Source of the DNA: JABCYV01 sp035512155
GTDB taxonomy: Bacteria; Acidobacteriota; Terriglobia; Terriglobales; Acidobacteriaceae
Assembly (NCBI GenBank): GCA_035512155.1
Contig: DATKEN010000104.1
Span: forward strand, 44,858 to 108,857
Length of the DNA stretch: 64,000 nt
Reading direction: 5' to 3'
Shown here: positions 26,926 to 35,377 of the stretch, in pieces
Layout of the letters: every line of letters starts with the position of its first letter
How positions within the stretch are numbered: the first letter of the stretch is position 1
Made by a program: the position numbers and the translations under genes
Notes under the pieces: generated by a model
Told to the model about the DNA's origin: nothing
Databases searched by the model: none
Seen by the model: only the letters and a program-made list of their open reading frames with translations

Positions 26926-27357
26926 CTACGGAGCTTGTCTCAAATCTCTTACCGAGGCACTAGCTTGCGCGGAAATCACCGCGTAGCGAACTATATCGGC
27001 TACATCTTCGTTCTTCAGAACTTCGCGTGTCGCCATTAGTACGACGGCTTCGGCGAAATGGGTCGAGTTCCAGCTCTTTAGATGGATCTCAGACACGACG
27101 CCATCGCGAACCATTTCGTTGTCTTGTGCACCCAGAACCAGGACGAATCTGGGGCGCAGGTGAGGCGGCTTTTCGGGCCTGATGGTCCGCGCGACGAGTT
27201 CGCAAGCGGATACGTAAATTCTGCTCGCCTCATCCCCCGGCCACTTCTTGTGTTTAGGGTTCGACACATCAAAGGGAAGCGAACTCTGCGCGACCCCGCT
27301 AGAGTACAGGCCAGCCACCATGACGGTCGTGAATGCGCAAATTAGCCATCGCTTCAT
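26926..27357 (-). CDS. Secreted protein of unknown function
   Basis: A 143-residue product. MKRWLICAFTTVMVAGLYSSGVAQ is a good signal peptide. The mature part reads FDVSNPKHKKWPGDEASRIY... followed by a beta-rich core LRPRFVLVLGAQDNEMVRDG and a helix WNSTHFAEAVVLMATREVL. No catalytic motif is recognised. The ATG at 27357 gives the signal peptide; the frame is open further upstream without one. Divergent from trpC. Confidence 0.6.
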   Translation of the reverse strand: MKRWLICAFTTVMVAGLYSSGVAQSSLPFDVSNPKHKKWPGDEASRIYVSACELVARTIRPEKPPHLRPRFVLVLGAQDNEMVRDGVVSEIHLKSWNSTHFAEAVVLMATREVLKNEDVADIVRYAVISAQASASVRDLRQAP

Positions 27358-27592
27358 ATATGGCCTCGCAGCGAGGCTGGAGCAACGATGAAGACCAGCG
27401 TTCGGAACGGGTTTTCTCGCGCATGACATCCTGGTTGCATGATCAAAGCTGGTTGGCGATCTCATGTGGGCGGTCCTTCGGGCTCGTTGGCTCAAGAGTA
27501 TTCCGGACTCGCGGATAGGCAAGATATCTTAGGTAATGGGTAGAAGACTGGGCGATTCAGTTTCCCGAAGTTACAAATTCATGACGTCGGCT

Positions 27593-27624
27593 TTGACCGA
27601 GCCGCGGCAACGTTCCCGTATAAT
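27593..27624 (+). promoter_or_regulatory. Candidate promoter of the trp/aro operon
   Basis: A perfect TATAAT lies at 27619-27624, 15 nt before the trpC start. TTGACC at 27593-27598 is the best -35, but the spacer is 20 nt, longer than the usual 16-18. With this -10, the leader would be only a few nucleotides long, which leaves no room for a classical trp attenuator. Confidence 0.4.
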
Positions 27625-27638
27625 CGTCGCAGTTGAAA

Positions 27639-28460
27639 ATGCCCGTCAGTCTTGAGCAGATTGTCGCCTCAACCCGCCGCCGAGTGGCAGAATCCCGGCG
27701 CAGGGTCGATCTGCGCGACCTTGAGCAGCGGGCGCAAAAGCATGAGCCGCGCGGTTTTCGGCTGGCCCTCGAGACGAAAAACCGTACAGGCGTAGCCATC
27801 ATCGCAGAACTGAAAAAGGCTTCGCCATCACGCGGATTGATTCGGGCCAATTTCAATCCAGACAGCCTTGCTCGAGAACTGGAAGGGGCGGGCGCGGCTG
27901 CTCTGTCAGTCCTGACTGACGAGGAATTCTTCCAGGGATCCCTTGATAATTTGAGCCAAGCGTCGAACGTCACAAACTTGCCTTGCCTGAGGAAGGATTT
28001 CATTGTCGATCAGTTCCAGGTGGTGGAATCTCGGGCGTACGGCGCGGATGCGATTTTGTTGATCGTGGCGGCGCTCTCCCAGGCGGAGCTGATTGGACTG
28101 GCAATGGAGAGCCGCGGCCATGGCCTCGATGTTCTGTGTGAGGTTCACGATGGGGCAGAGTTGCAACGTGCCCTCGAAGCCGGCTGCAAACTGATTGGGG
28201 TGAACAACCGCGATTTACGGACCTTCAAAGTTGATTTGGAAACGGCAATTCGCCTGTCGGGGTTGATTCCGAAGAATGTTATCGGTGTGGCTGAGAGCGG
28301 CATCGACATCGGAGCAGACCTCAACCGCCTGCGCGCGGCTGGGTATCAGGCGTTTCTAATCGGTGAGTCCTTGATGAGGGCAGAATCCCCGGGCGAAGCA
28401 CTGCGATCGTTAATCGCGAGTAGCGAGTCCGCGGTGCCGAGTGCCAGGTGGGGCGACTGA
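27639..28460 (+). CDS. trpC: Indole-3-glycerol phosphate synthase
   Basis: A 273-residue (beta/alpha)8 enzyme that closes CdRP to indole-3-glycerol phosphate in tryptophan synthesis. Catalytic motifs are AELKKASPSRG (Lys), LTDEEFFQGS, CLRKDFIVDQFQV and GVNNRDL...ESGI. The start at the ATG 27639 fits the family N-terminus (SLEQIVASTRRRVAESRR). First gene of a seven-gene aromatic operon. The last ~15 residues (SSESAVPSARWGD) lie in repeat-like DNA and look like an added tail. Confidence 0.95.
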   Translation: MPVSLEQIVASTRRRVAESRRRVDLRDLEQRAQKHEPRGFRLALETKNRTGVAIIAELKKASPSRGLIRANFNPDSLARELEGAGAAALSVLTDEEFFQGSLDNLSQASNVTNLPCLRKDFIVDQFQVVESRAYGADAILLIVAALSQAELIGLAMESRGHGLDVLCEVHDGAELQRALEAGCKLIGVNNRDLRTFKVDLETAIRLSGLIPKNVIGVAESGIDIGADLNRLRAAGYQAFLIGESLMRAESPGEALRSLIASSESAVPSARWGD

Positions 28461-28490
28461 CTGGATACTGGCGACTGACAACTGGTTTTC

Positions 28491-29174
28491 ATGACTTGGA
28501 TCAAGATTTGCGGGATTACGAATCTCGAAGATGCGCTGACCGCCGTCGACGCGGGCGCGGATGCGCTGGGATTTGTCTTCTACGAGAAGAGTCTACGCTA
28601 CGTGACCCCGGCGGTTGCCAGCGGAATTACAGAACGGCTGCCTGAACCAGTTGAAAAGGTTGGCGTATTTGTCAGCGGTTCCGCCGAAGAAGTCGGAGCC
28701 GCGGCAACGAGCAGCGGGATGACGGCAATTCAGCCGTATCTCGACGTAGCCCCAGCTGAAGGTCAGGCGGAGTGCGCCTACTGCTTCGAACAGCTCGCCG
28801 AGAGGGAACCACGAATGAAGTTGATCCCTGCCTTGTCCATGTCGAGGGATCGACCAGAAGGACCTGCCATGATGTGGAACCCCGATGCGGTTCACGCTTT
28901 TCTCTTGGACACAGGTTCGCTTACACAACCTGGCGGAACCGGAAAGCCGTTCGATTGGGTCGCCAGTGTGCAAGTCGTGAAGACAATCAGGAGCTTGGCC
29001 AACGTCGTCGTGGCTGGAGGCCTGACTCCGGATAACGTGGCCGAAGCCATCCGTACACTGAGGCCTTGGGGCGTCGATGTCTCCTCGGGTGTCGAGGCCA
29101 AGCCCGGCAAGAAAGATCCCGAGAGAGTTAGAGCTTTCATCGCCGCAGTCCGGAACCTGGAGAAGATCGGATAA
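28491..29174 (+). CDS. trpF: Phosphoribosylanthranilate isomerase
   Basis: A 227-residue enzyme converting phosphoribosylanthranilate to CdRP. The N-terminal KICGITNLEDA carries the catalytic Cys; SLANVVVAGGLTPDNVAEAI and WGVDVSSGVEAKPGKKD form the phosphate-binding and C-terminal signatures. It starts 30 bp after trpC and ends 2 bp before trpB, so it belongs to the operon. It is slightly longer than the ~205-residue norm because of an insert around ERLPEP...SMSRDRPEG. Confidence 0.95.
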   Translation: MTWIKICGITNLEDALTAVDAGADALGFVFYEKSLRYVTPAVASGITERLPEPVEKVGVFVSGSAEEVGAAATSSGMTAIQPYLDVAPAEGQAECAYCFEQLAEREPRMKLIPALSMSRDRPEGPAMMWNPDAVHAFLLDTGSLTQPGGTGKPFDWVASVQVVKTIRSLANVVVAGGLTPDNVAEAIRTLRPWGVDVSSGVEAKPGKKDPERVRAFIAAVRNLEKIG

Positions 29175-29176
29175 AA

Positions 29177-30394
29177 ATGGCAACCGCAGTCATCACGAAA
29201 GCCAAGAAGTCGGCGACAAAGGCTGTCCCCGGCCGCTTTGGCGTTTACGGAGGACGCTACGTCCCCGAGACGCTCATGGCCGCGCTCGAGGAATTGGAGC
29301 GCGAATACGAGAAAGCGAAACGCGATCACAGCTTTCAGCGCCGTTTGGACGGACTCCTGCGGACTTACGCTGGCCGTCCCACCCCGCTGTTCTTCGCTCG
29401 CCGTCTTACCCAGAAACTCGGCGGCGCGAAGATTTATCTCAAACGGGAGGATCTGCTTCACACCGGAGCGCACAAGATCAACAACTGTTTGGGACAGGCG
29501 CTGCTGGTCGAACGCATGGGGAAGCATCGAGTGATCGCTGAAACCGGAGCAGGGCAACACGGCGTTGCAACCGCCACGGTGTGTGCGCTATTGGGGTTCG
29601 AGTGCGTCGTCTACATGGGTACCGAGGATATGCGCCGCCAGGAACTCAATGTCTTCCGGATGCGGATGCTGGGGGCGGAGGTTCGCGGCGTGGACTCGGG
29701 CTCACGCACTTTGAAAGACGCGATCAATGAAGCCATGCGCGACTGGGTGACCAACGTCCGCACCACGCATTATCTGCTGGGCAGCGTGCTGGGCGCCCAT
29801 CCCTACCCCACCATGGTGCGTGACTTTCACCGAGTGATCGGACGTGAGGCACGCGCACAGATTCTAAAGGCGGAAGGCAGACTGCCTGCCGTCATCATCG
29901 CGTGCGTTGGCGGCGGGTCGAACTCCATCGGCATCTTTTACGACTTCATTAAAGACAAGAAAGTGAAATTCATCGGTGTTGAAGCCGGCGGCCGCGGCGA
30001 GCGACTAGGCGAACACGCGGCGCGCTTCCACGGCGGTTCACCCGGGGTGCTGCAAGGAACATACTCCTACGTCCTGCAAGATGACGCCGGGCAAATTGCC
30101 ACAACGCACTCAGTCTCTGCGGGGCTGGACTATCCATCCATCGGCCCCGAGCATGCCTGGCTGAAAGAGATCGGGCGTGCAGAATATGTATCCGCATCGG
30201 ACGGGGAGGCTCTTGAAGCCTGCACTTTGCTGACGAGGACGGAAGGCATTATTCCAGCCCTTGAATCCGCCCACGCGGTCTCTGAAGTCATGAAGCAAGC
30301 GCCGAGAATGAAGAAGTCGGACGTGGTTATTGTCAACGTCTCCGGAAGAGGGGATAAAGACATCGGGATTTTGAAGGATCAATTGAGCCTCTGA
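29177..30394 (+). CDS. trpB: Tryptophan synthase beta chain
   Basis: A 405-residue PLP enzyme joining indole and serine to make tryptophan. The PLP lysine is in HTGAHKINN, the GAGQHGVATAT loop is intact, and the phosphate site GGGSNSIG is present. TrpB1 type, because it keeps the alpha-subunit contact regions and is followed by trpA 26 bp downstream. Forms an alpha2-beta2 complex in the cytoplasm. Confidence 0.97.
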   Translation: MATAVITKAKKSATKAVPGRFGVYGGRYVPETLMAALEELEREYEKAKRDHSFQRRLDGLLRTYAGRPTPLFFARRLTQKLGGAKIYLKREDLLHTGAHKINNCLGQALLVERMGKHRVIAETGAGQHGVATATVCALLGFECVVYMGTEDMRRQELNVFRMRMLGAEVRGVDSGSRTLKDAINEAMRDWVTNVRTTHYLLGSVLGAHPYPTMVRDFHRVIGREARAQILKAEGRLPAVIIACVGGGSNSIGIFYDFIKDKKVKFIGVEAGGRGERLGEHAARFHGGSPGVLQGTYSYVLQDDAGQIATTHSVSAGLDYPSIGPEHAWLKEIGRAEYVSASDGEALEACTLLTRTEGIIPALESAHAVSEVMKQAPRMKKSDVVIVNVSGRGDKDIGILKDQLSL

Positions 30395-30420
30395 CCTTCC
30401 AATCGGCACACCAAAGATGA

Positions 30421-31203
30421 ATGTCAATAAAGTTCACATCCAAGCTCTCCCTCGTCGCCTACATAACTTGCGGCGATCCTGATCTTGCCACGACTCGCGA
30501 GATTGCGCTGGCTGCGATTGACGCTGGCGCGAACGTCATCGAGCTTGGCGTGCCCTTTAGCGACCCGCTGGCTGATGGACCGGTGATCCAGCGCGCCAGT
30601 GAGCGCGCCCTGCGCCACGGGACCACACTCGAGCAGGTGTTGAAGCTCGGAACAGAGTTGAGGAAGAAGTCTCAAGCGGGTTTGATCATCTTTTCTTATT
30701 TGAATCCGATCATCCGCATGGGACTAGCAAAGTTTGCAGCCGCCGCGGGGCAAGCAGGCATGGACGGTGCATTGATCACGGATTTGCCGGTCGAGGAAGC
30801 GGGAGATTATCTCCGCGAGATGCGAAAGAGAAGCTTGGCCACAGTGTTCCTGGCAGCGCCCACCAGCCCAGACGCGCGACTGAAGCAAATCGCTGAGGCT
30901 TCGAGTGGATTTGTGTATGCGGTGTCACGCACCGGCGTCACCGGCGCCCGTAATGAGCTACCCGAAGATGCGCAGAAACTGGTTCAGCGCCTGCGCAAGT
31001 ATACCAAGCTTCCCATCGCGGTCGGTTTTGGCATATCTACGGCTGAGCAGTTTGCGGTGGTGGGAGAGTTCGCCGAGGCAGCGGTGGTGGGCAGCGCGAT
31101 TGTCGAGACTATTGAGCGCAATCCGGGCAAAGAAGCAGAGAGTGTGGCACAATTTGTGAAGAAGCTTTCAGTCGTCAGCCATCAGCTTTCAGTCACTCAA
31201 TAG
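30421..31203 (+). CDS. trpA: Tryptophan synthase alpha chain
   Basis: A 260-residue alpha subunit that releases indole from indole-3-glycerol phosphate. The catalytic Glu lies in ELGVPFSDPLADGP and the catalytic Asp in ITDLPVEEAGD; SRTGVTGARNELP and VGFGISTAEQ form the phosphate site. The last ~12 residues (SVVSHQLSVTQ) are encoded by repeat-like DNA with CAGCTTTCAGTC-type units and are not part of the family fold. Confidence 0.96.
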   Translation: MSIKFTSKLSLVAYITCGDPDLATTREIALAAIDAGANVIELGVPFSDPLADGPVIQRASERALRHGTTLEQVLKLGTELRKKSQAGLIIFSYLNPIIRMGLAKFAAAAGQAGMDGALITDLPVEEAGDYLREMRKRSLATVFLAAPTSPDARLKQIAEASSGFVYAVSRTGVTGARNELPEDAQKLVQRLRKYTKLPIAVGFGISTAEQFAVVGEFAEAAVVGSAIVETIERNPGKEAESVAQFVKKLSVVSHQLSVTQ

Positions 31204-31294
31204 TAGCTGCGGACGCCGCGGGGAAGTTGTACCTGACTTCCGATTTGCTAGCGCATGACATGATCATCTGGCTGAAGGCCGATTGCTGCCGGCT

Positions 31295-31618
31295 ATGGAC
31301 ATTTCCGATTGGCGCAAGAAAATTGACGAACTGGATCGCCAACTGGTGCAGTTGCTCAGCCAGCGGGCACAGGCTGCGCATGAGATCGGCAAACTGAAGC
31401 GCGATGCCGGTCTGCCGATTTATGAGCCCGACCGCGAGCAAACAGTTTTTAGCAATGTGCGAAGCGTAAACCAGGGTCCACTGCCTGACCGCGACTTGCT
31501 GCGAATCTACGAACGCGTCATGGACATCATGCGCCAGATTCAGCAGGAAGAAATCGCGCCGCACCGCACCATAGACGGCTCCAGCGATACGGAATTGGAT
31601 ACGGACGTGAATGACTGA
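31295..31618 (+). CDS. Chorismate mutase (AroQ class)
   Basis: A 107-residue all-helical enzyme turning chorismate into prephenate for Phe and Tyr. Signatures are WRKKIDELDRQLVQLLSQRA, KLKRDAGLPIYEPDREQ and a C-terminal helix IYERVMDIMRQIQ. The ATG at 31295 is preferred over one 12 nt upstream. It lies between trpA and the DAHP synthase gene (21 bp gap), so chorismate is routed to Tyr/Phe from within a tryptophan operon. Confidence 0.93.
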   Translation: MDISDWRKKIDELDRQLVQLLSQRAQAAHEIGKLKRDAGLPIYEPDREQTVFSNVRSVNQGPLPDRDLLRIYERVMDIMRQIQQEEIAPHRTIDGSSDTELDTDVND

Positions 31619-31639
31619 GAGGCAGCTAACAGTTTTCTT

Positions 31640-32659
31640 ATGATTGTTGCCATGCAAGATTCGGCGACCGAGGAACAGATCCAGCAGGTGGTCGAACACC
31701 TGATCCGGATGGGCTTCTCTGTACACCGCACCACTGGGGAGCGGCAGACGGTGCTTGCCGCGGTGGGCGCTCGGGTCGATTTTGATACTCGCAATCTTGA
31801 AGTCCTGTCCGGAGTCGAGCATGTCCACCGGATCAGCGCGCCTTATAAGCTGGCGGGACGAAGTTTCCGCCCCCATGGGACCATCGTCGAATTTGCCAAC
31901 GGAGTGCAGATAGGCGGTGACCAGGTAGTGGTGATGGCTGGTCCATGTTCGGTGGAATCGAGGGAGCAGCTTTTCACCGTGGCTGAGCAGGTTTCGAAGG
32001 CCGGCGCGCGCGTCCTGCGTGGTGGCGCCTTCAAGCCCCGAAGCTCACCTTATTCATTTCAGGGAATGGGCGTGGAAGGTCTCAAGCTGTTGCGTGAGGT
32101 AGGCGACCATTTCAACCTGCTGGTGATCAGCGAGGTCATGGAGATCGCGCAGATCGACGTCATGCTACCTTACGTCGATATCTTCCAGGTCGGTGCCCGC
32201 AACATGCAGAATTTCAATTTGCTCCGTGACCTGGGCAAAGTCAAGAAACCGGTCCTGCTCAAGCGCGGAATCGCGGCCACGTTAGAGGAGCTTCTGCTAT
32301 CCGCCGAATACATCATGGCAGGCGGAAACTACGATGTCATCTTATGTGAGCGTGGCATCCGCACTTTCGAGACCTACACCCGCAACACTCTGGATGTTTC
32401 GGCCATTCCGATCATCAAGAAGCTCTCGCACCTGCCCATGACGTCAGATCCGTCCCATGGCACCGGCTTACGCGACAAGGTCCCGCCCATGGCTCGAGCG
32501 TCGTTGGCAGCGGGGGCGGACGCCCTGCTGATCGAAGTCCATCATGATCCGGACAGGGCGCTGTCGGATGGGGCGCAGTCACTCTATCCGGAACAGTTTT
32601 CGAAGCTGATGGATGAGTTGCGCATGATCGCACCCGCGGTAGGTCGCAAGCTGGCTTGA
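31640..32659 (+). CDS. aroF: 3-deoxy-7-phosphoheptulonate (DAHP) synthase, type I-beta
   Basis: A 339-residue enzyme joining phosphoenolpyruvate and erythrose 4-phosphate, the first shikimate-pathway step. Residues 1-~70 form a ferredoxin-like regulatory domain (MIVAMQDSATEEQIQQVVEH). The barrel follows with VMAGPCSVES, GGAFKPRSSPYSFQG, QVGARNMQNF, LLKRG and DPSHGTG. The N-terminal domain is the aromatic amino acid or chorismate/prephenate control site in this subclass. The mutase gene just upstream fits known DAHP synthase-chorismate mutase cooperation. Confidence 0.95.
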   Translation: MIVAMQDSATEEQIQQVVEHLIRMGFSVHRTTGERQTVLAAVGARVDFDTRNLEVLSGVEHVHRISAPYKLAGRSFRPHGTIVEFANGVQIGGDQVVVMAGPCSVESREQLFTVAEQVSKAGARVLRGGAFKPRSSPYSFQGMGVEGLKLLREVGDHFNLLVISEVMEIAQIDVMLPYVDIFQVGARNMQNFNLLRDLGKVKKPVLLKRGIAATLEELLLSAEYIMAGGNYDVILCERGIRTFETYTRNTLDVSAIPIIKKLSHLPMTSDPSHGTGLRDKVPPMARASLAAGADALLIEVHHDPDRALSDGAQSLYPEQFSKLMDELRMIAPAVGRKLA

Positions 32660-32732
32660 TTATCACAAACAACCATACTGAGAACGCAGCATTTACAATT
32701 TCTTTCCCGTGTTTTCTCGGCGGCTAATCTGA

Positions 32733-33623
32733 ATGCCCATTCGCCAGATCACGATTATCGGCACGGGCTTGATCGGGGGGTCCTTTGGACTAGCTCTCAA
32801 GAAGCATGGATACGCTGGCCGTATCGTGGGCTGCGACCGTGCGCCTGTGTTGGAGCGTGCGCGCGCCAAGGGCGCCATCGATGCAGGTCACACCAACCCC
32901 CCTGATGCTGTCCGTGGAAGTCAGGTGATTCTTCTGGCCACGCCCGTAGGCGCGATTGTCGAGTTGATTGGCCGCCTGGGCCCCGCGCTTCCGCCAAAGA
33001 CTTTGCTCACCGACGTTGGCAGCACCAAGTCCGAGATTCTTGCGCGCGCCAAGGCTGTTCTCGGGAAAGAGACCGGCCGTCGATTTCTCGCCGGTCATCC
33101 CATGGCAGGCAAGGAACAGACCGGCGTGGAATTCGCCGATCCTGATCTCTTCCAGGGCGCCGCTTGGTTCGTGACGCCGGTGCCGGCCCAGAAAACATTC
33201 GACGGTTTGAGCGGCGAGTTCCTCCAATGGGTGGAGAACATCGGCGCTCGGGTTGCCGCCATGAACGCGGATGCCCATGATCAACTCTGCACCTGGATCA
33301 GCCACCTGCCACAGATGATTTCGACCGCGCTGGCTGCCACGCTGGTTGACGAATATGGCGAGGATGCTCCACTGCTCGAAGTCGGCGGACGGGCTTTGCG
33401 CGAGATGACGCGTATTTCGGCCAGTTCGTACTCAATGTGGCGCGACGTCGCGCTCACCAATAAAAAAAATCTCAAGCGTGCCCTGTTAACCATGGAACAG
33501 CGACTGGCCCACATCCGGGAAAATCTAGACACGAAAGAGTTAGCCATGGAGTTTGAACGGGCTCACCATTTGCGGAAAATCTCACCACCGAGGCACAGAG
33601 ACAGAGAGAAGACAAAAAGTTGA
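32733..33623 (+). CDS. tyrA: Prephenate/arogenate dehydrogenase
   Basis: A 296-residue NAD(P)-dependent enzyme of tyrosine synthesis. The Rossmann start is ITIIGTGLIGGSFGLAL, the catalytic His sits in GHPMAGKEQTG, and the helical dimer domain follows (ADAHDQLCTWISHLPQMIS). It is the last gene of the operon. The final ~15 residues (KISPPRHRDREKTKS) are encoded by a dispersed 'accgaggcacagagacagagag' repeat, so the natural stop probably lay earlier or the repeat extended the gene. Confidence 0.94.
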   Translation: MPIRQITIIGTGLIGGSFGLALKKHGYAGRIVGCDRAPVLERARAKGAIDAGHTNPPDAVRGSQVILLATPVGAIVELIGRLGPALPPKTLLTDVGSTKSEILARAKAVLGKETGRRFLAGHPMAGKEQTGVEFADPDLFQGAAWFVTPVPAQKTFDGLSGEFLQWVENIGARVAAMNADAHDQLCTWISHLPQMISTALAATLVDEYGEDAPLLEVGGRALREMTRISASSYSMWRDVALTNKKNLKRALLTMEQRLAHIRENLDTKELAMEFERAHHLRKISPPRHRDREKTKS

Positions 33624-33682
33624 CAATTGCCTCCGGGAATTGTCGGCGCTTTCTCCGTGACTCCGTGTCTCCGTGGCGAGTT
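33581..33682. repeat. Dispersed inverted repeat with nested hairpin after tyrA
   Basis: Arm 1 (33581-33612, CACCACCGAGGCACAGAGAC and on) and arm 2 (33650-33680, TTTCTCCGTGACTCCGTGTC and on) are imperfect inverted copies of an element often seen between genes in Acidobacteriota and other bacteria. Between them lies a perfect 7-bp hairpin GACAATT/AATTGTC (33622-33628 and 33638-33644). The whole may fold into one long stem and end or shield the operon transcript. Confidence 0.6.
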
Positions 33683-33701
33683 ATTCTAGAATCGCAATCT
33701 C

Positions 33702-34400
33702 ATGAACAAAGTCGTAGCTAGCGCCGACGAGGCGATTCGCGATGTCTTTGACGGCGCAACCATCATGGTGGGCGGCTTTGGGCTGTGCGGTATCCCAGAA
33801 AACCTGATCCGTGCCTTAGTCCGCAAGGGCGTCAAGAACCTGATAACCATCAGCAACAACGTTGGCGTTGACGGTTTTGGTATGGGGTTGCTACTCGCGG
33901 CGGGACAAATCCGCAAGCACATCGGGACTTACGTGGGCGAAAACAAATTGCTGGAGCAGATGGTCCTGCAAGGCAAAGTTGAACTCGATCTCGTGCCTCA
34001 AGGTACTTTCTCCGAACGTATCCGCGCCGGCGGCGCTGGCATTCCTGCATTTTTCACTCCCACCGGAGTTGGTACCATCGTCAGTGAAAACAAAGAGGCG
34101 CGCGAGTTTGATGGACGCATGTACGTAATGGAACACGCACTCAAAGCCGACTTCGCGTTTGTCAAAGCCTGGAAGGGCGACAAGTGGGGCAATCTGCTGT
34201 ATCGCAAGACTGCCCGAAATTTTAATCCCATGATGGCAACAGCGGCGAAAGTAACGATTGCGGAGGTCGAGCATCTGGTCGAAGTCGGCGAACTGGAGCC
34301 TGACTTGATTCATACCCCCAGCGTTTACGTGAAACGCATTTTCCAGGGAAAACTGTTCGAGAAGCGAATCGAGAGAAGGACAGTGAGAAAAGCTAGCTAG
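33702..34400 (+). CDS. scoA: 3-oxoacid CoA-transferase, subunit A
   Basis: A 232-residue class I CoA-transferase alpha subunit. The glycine-rich CoA motif GGFGLCGIPENLI and the segment VELDLVPQGTFSERIRAGGAGIPAFFTP are diagnostic. Together with ScoB it moves CoA between succinyl-CoA and acetoacetate (or a related 3-oxoacid). ScoB lies 61 bp downstream on the same strand. Placed directly after the aromatic operon, but separated by the hairpin repeat, so probably its own transcript. Confidence 0.94.
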   Translation: MNKVVASADEAIRDVFDGATIMVGGFGLCGIPENLIRALVRKGVKNLITISNNVGVDGFGMGLLLAAGQIRKHIGTYVGENKLLEQMVLQGKVELDLVPQGTFSERIRAGGAGIPAFFTPTGVGTIVSENKEAREFDGRMYVMEHALKADFAFVKAWKGDKWGNLLYRKTARNFNPMMATAAKVTIAEVEHLVEVGELEPDLIHTPSVYVKRIFQGKLFEKRIERRTVRKAS

Positions 34401-34461
34401 AGCGAGTCAAAATCAGCGCTCAGGTAAATCCGCGATCACTGAAACCTATGACCGGAGAGCT

Positions 34462-35145
34462 ATGTCCACTACCTCCAAATCGCTGAAAGACATCGACAAG
34501 CGCGACCGTATCGTCAAGCGGATCGCGCGGGAACTGCGCGATGGCTTCTTTGTGAACCTGGGCATCGGCATGCCCACGCTTGTGGCCAACCACGTGCCGC
34601 CCGGCATGGACGTAATCCTGCAGAGCGAGAATGGCATGCTGGGCATCGGTCCCTACCCGATTGAGGGTCAGGAAGATGCTGACCTGATCAACGCCGGCAA
34701 AGAGACCGTCAGCGAGATGGCGGGCACTGCGTATTTTTCCAGTGCCGATTCTTTTGCCATGATCCGAGGTGGCCACATTGACTTGAGCGTGCTTGGCGCG
34801 ATGGAAGTTGATGAAGAAGGCAATCTCGCGAACTGGATGATTCCGGGCAAAATGGTCAAAGGCATGGGCGGAGCCATGGACCTGGTGGCGGGCGCGCGTC
34901 GGGTGATCGTCGCTATGGAGCACACCACCAAAGACTCTCAGCCCAAAATTCTGAAGAAATGCACTCTGCCGCTGACTGGGGTAAAGGTAGTGAACACCAT
35001 CGTTACCGAGATGGCTGTTATCCAGGTGACACCTGCCGGCCTGGTATTGGAGGAGATTGCACCCGGATTAACCGCGGATGATGTGCAAAGAGTGACTCAA
35101 CCCACCCTGGTCGTCGATCCAAATCTGAAGATAATGGAAAGCTAA
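34462..35145 (+). CDS. scoB: 3-oxoacid CoA-transferase, subunit B
   Basis: A 227-residue beta subunit. The catalytic glutamate that forms the glutamyl-CoA thioester is E56 in QSENGMLGIGP; GIGMPTLVANHVPPG and MGGAMDLVAGARRVIVAMEHT are family signatures. A CGGAGAG site precedes the ATG. Forms a heteromeric enzyme with ScoA for ketone-body or short-chain acid use. Confidence 0.95.
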   Translation: MSTTSKSLKDIDKRDRIVKRIARELRDGFFVNLGIGMPTLVANHVPPGMDVILQSENGMLGIGPYPIEGQEDADLINAGKETVSEMAGTAYFSSADSFAMIRGGHIDLSVLGAMEVDEEGNLANWMIPGKMVKGMGGAMDLVAGARRVIVAMEHTTKDSQPKILKKCTLPLTGVKVVNTIVTEMAVIQVTPAGLVLEEIAPGLTADDVQRVTQPTLVVDPNLKIMES

Positions 35146-35286
35146 GCGTCACTTTCCATTTTTCTTCCTGAGCGAAGTTTTAGTTCCTTTGGCATACGAA
35201 AGGAACAACGAGTCGAACGATCCCTACCCAAGAAGGCCTTTTGATGACGCTGCGATGTTCTCAGCGCATCGGATGGAGTCCGCGAG

Positions 35287-35347
35287 GTCCTTCGACTGCG
35301 CCTGCCCATTCGTAGAAAACGAATGGACAGGCTGCGCTCAGGATGAC
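35287..35347. repeat. Dispersed palindromic repeat (ccttcgactgcgc...gcgctcaggatgac)
   Basis: The outer parts GTCCTTCGACTGCG and CTGCGCTCAGGATGAC flank a strong inner hairpin CCATTCGT-AGAAA-ACGAATGG (35306-35326), extended by a CCTG/CAGG step. It lies between the convergent scoB and M28 peptidase genes. A related half-element in the opposite orientation lies at 37210-37235. Such cttcgac...ggatgac units are typical dispersed intergenic elements. Confidence 0.6.
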
Positions 35348-35377
35348 AATTTGATTAAGAGATCAGATGACAGGCCC

